From Allomyces arbusculus (Eukaryota; Blastocladiomycota; Blastocladiomycetes; Blastocladiales; Blastocladiaceae): a stretch of DNA of 40,517 nt. The position numbers and the translations under genes are program-made. A model generated the notes under the pieces. That model made no database searches, was not told the origin of the DNA, and saw only the letters and a program-made list of their open reading frames with translations. Shown here in pieces: positions 38,218-40,517 of the stretch. Location of the stretch: assembly GCA_027604705.1 (NCBI GenBank), contig JADHYV010000121.1:1-40517 (forward strand), read 5' to 3'. Every line of letters starts with the position of its first letter. The first letter of the stretch is position 1.

Positions 38218-40517
38218 ATGAGCTCGACCACCCCAAGGGACGGGTCGGCCTCGGGCGTGCACGTCCCCGATATCAGGGCCGCACTCGACATTATCACCAC
38301 AGACATGGCCATAGCCGACACAGGACCGCCACCATCCTTGCCGACACGCCACCGCTTCCCGGCCGACTGGTGGCGAACGCGCTTCACGACCGCCACCGAC
38401 AGCCCGCTCGAGGTCGCGCCGAACATGGACACGGCCACGACAAGCGCCGGCTTTCCGACGCCGCCGCCGCCCGAGTACCCAGCAATGCCGTTACCGCTGC
38501 CGCCGCCACTACCGTCTCCACTCCGCTCCGTGCCCATGATCCGCCGCGACGGCGGGTCGGGCGGTCGAACACGGCCATTCAGCGTACCCGCGACTGCTGA
38601 TCTCTTGGGTACCGGTCGCACCTCGTTCGAAATTGCGTCGCCCGCGTCGGCACACATGCGAGTGAGCAGTCGGCGTCTGTTCCGCCCGCACTCCGTCGAC
38701 GAACTATGGGGTCCGCCCGTGGGGACCTCGCACGACACCATGCCGGCGTTCCAGCACCGGCTCCAACGGCACCAGTCGGGCCACCTGCGCGACTGGTTCA
38801 TGACGAACCAGACGGTCGGCAGCGGGGGGAGCGACGTGGTTGCGGGCGGCGGGAGTGTGCCGTCGGCATTTGTGCCGGCGATTCCGCTGCAGCGGTTCCA
38901 TACGCACACGCAGCCCATCGACTTGCCGTTTGACCGCACCGAGACGATGGACACGAATGATTTCCGGTCGTCGTGGTTTTTCGGGAGTGGGGGGAGGCGA
39001 AGACGCGACGATGCGGATCGTGAGGGAGATGAGGGAGACGACGACCACGACGATGCAGACGAGGAGGCCGAGGACGAGACTGACGCACACGTCGGCGCAT
39101 CCACGTCCGACTCGGAGGGGGCCGGTCTGCACCGCAGCCGCGCCCCGCGAGCGGGCAGCACGAACGCTGGCACGACCCAGCGCCCGTCGCTCATGCACAT
39201 GCGGCACGAGCAGCGCCGCATGCGGCGCGAGGAGCACGACCGGTCGACCATGTCGGACCTCGGACTGTCCGCCGACTTCCAGGACCATGTCACCAAGTAC
39301 CGACGCACGTGGCGCGCCAACTGGCCGACGCGGCGCACGTCGGCCATGAACACGGAGTCGCTGCAGTCGATCAATCCGGCGCGGTATGTCTATGAGCGGC
39401 GGCATCGCAAGGCGCGACAGTCGCCGCTGGAAAGGATTGGCGGGCACCTGTGGCCAGTGCTGACGGTCGGGCGTTACTTTGACTGTGTGCGCAAGTCGAA
39501 ATCGTTGCGTGAATCCCTTATTTTGCTGCACCTGGTCACGGATTTGGCGCTGGTGGTGCTATACTTGTTTGAAATGGCCGCTCTGTTCCGGACACTGGAC
39601 ACGAAGGTGCCGATGCCCGGGTTCCATCCGCCGTGGTTGTGGATTCCGAGGCCGTTCCCGATCTATGTTGTCGGAATGGGTACGTTGCGTTTTTGCTTAT
39701 CCACCCTGTTTGGAGAAGGCCGAGGATACACGCTTACTCACGCATTTCAACCCCCGTAGCCCTCGCCATGATCGACCTGGTCGCCTTCATCGCGCGACTC
39801 GCCATCTCCGACGACCTGCTGCGCACGCTTCTCTCGTGGGACACGCCCGTCGACCTGCTCACGACCGTGCCCTTTATCGTGTCAATTTTTCTGCACAACG
39901 GCCCGCTACTTTACATCCCGTACTATCTCCGATCGATCCCGTGCATCTCGCGCCTGCGCCGGTTCCTGCGCATTCGGCTCGAGCTGTCTAACACGATCGA
40001 GGCCGTCGATGTGCTGCGCGAAAAGTTGACGGCGCTGGTCGCGACAATTGTTGTGATCATTTACGTGACCATGTGCGCGTTCCAGTACACCGGAGCCATG
40101 TTTGGCAACCAAACGCTCTCGATCATCGATTCGGTCTATGTAACGGTTGTCACGCTCACGACGGTTGGGTACGGCGATATGACTCCCAAGTCGTGGCAGG
40201 GAAAGTTGGTCGTGGTCGTTGCCATTCTGGTCTGTAGTCCTCACTCCTGCCGTCTGAGTTGCGTGGGTGTGCTCTTGCTGACACAAACACCTTGCTCGAG
40301 TTTAGGTCTCGTTTGTGTTTGTACCCGGGCTCGTCAGTTCGGCTGTCGCGACGTGGAAAGTGTGGCGAGACGGGGGCGGCACTTTTTCCAAGCGCAAGCG
40401 CATCCAGCACGTCGTGCTCATTGGCCGGTTCGAGGACCCACGGCTCGTGTCAAGTCTCTTACAGGCGCTGTTCCACAGTGTTCGTTTGTTGACTTGCTCG
40501 GCACGCGTTCCGGCTCT
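38040..40517 (+). repeat. Right arm of large inverted duplication
   Basis: Reverse-complement partner of 1-2,440. The coordinates of perfect identity are 38,874-39,098 (225 bp) and the last 77 bases. Homology fades between about 38,040 and 38,200, upstream of the channel start codon. Confidence 0.9.
38218..40517 (+). CDS. Slo/BK-type potassium channel, right copy (partial, 3' end outside window)
   Basis: Paralogue of the left-edge channel, transcribed outward in the opposite direction. Exons are 38218-39679, 39760-40229 and 40306-40517 (running off the edge); introns 80 and 76 bp sit at the same positions and phases as in the left copy but differ in sequence. The low-complexity N-terminus with an acidic DE/DH block is shared. 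S1 to S4, filter TVGYGD followed by MTPKSWQGK, S6 and the RCK start QHVVLIGRFEDPRL are all present. Differences from the left copy are mostly conservative, for example AFIARLAISDD against AFVSRLAFTDD. No disabling change is visible in this part, so both copies look functional as far as they can be read. Confidence 0.88.

Noticed and set aside
1-40517. Giant transposable element with terminal inverted repeats
   Set aside because: The terminal repeats are exons of two channel genes with intact reading frames. No transposase, recombinase, integrase or capsid-like gene lies between them, and the interior consists of ordinary fungal genes.

Overview
The window looks like nuclear DNA of a fungus. 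It is GC-rich, with 58-130 bp introns, fungal housekeeping genes (NCA2, ELP4, YKT6, VPS60/CHMP5, SLX9, eL41) and no operons. The combination of large-conductance-type K+ channels, a tau-tubulin-kinase-like kinase and UBLCP1 phosphatases suggests an early-diverging zoosporic fungus such as Blastocladiomycota. That placement is an inference; no rRNA marker is present.

Layout: (1) 1-2,289 (-), a Slo/BK-type K+ channel gene cut by the left edge. (2) 3,243-9,582: a vacuolar-type amino-acid transporter (+), NCA2 (-), the 25-residue ribosomal protein eL41 (-) and an unrecognised four-exon gene (+). (3) 9,795-14,923: a five-exon TTBK/CK1-like kinase with a 28-nt microexon (-) and ELP4 (-). (4) About 4.4 kb with no supported gene. 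(5) 19,492-24,250: three low-complexity orphan proteins, one carrying seven RRAS phosphosite-like motifs. (6) 24,682-27,182: a divergent pair of membrane-traffic genes, YKT6 (-) and VPS60/CHMP5 (+). (7) 27,511-30,206: two orphan membrane-protein ORFs (-). (8) 31,239-37,330: SLX9 (+), a tandem pair of UBLCP1-like phosphatases (-) and an SLC35A nucleotide-sugar transporter (+). (9) 38,218-40,517 (+), a second copy of the K+ channel, cut by the right edge.

The two channel genes form an inverted duplication that brackets about 36 kb, and the window ends at the same codon in both. Their identity is patchy, with long perfect blocks beside diverged exons and unrelated introns, which suggests old duplicates partly homogenised by gene conversion. 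I see no transposase, integrase, capsid gene, CRISPR array or defence system, so I read the terminal inverted repeat as duplicated exons and not as the ends of a mobile element.

The genes do not form one pathway. Exon-intron models were built by hand from reading frame, phase and family conservation. Most 5' splice sites here read GT(A/G)CG, with C where the usual consensus has A.
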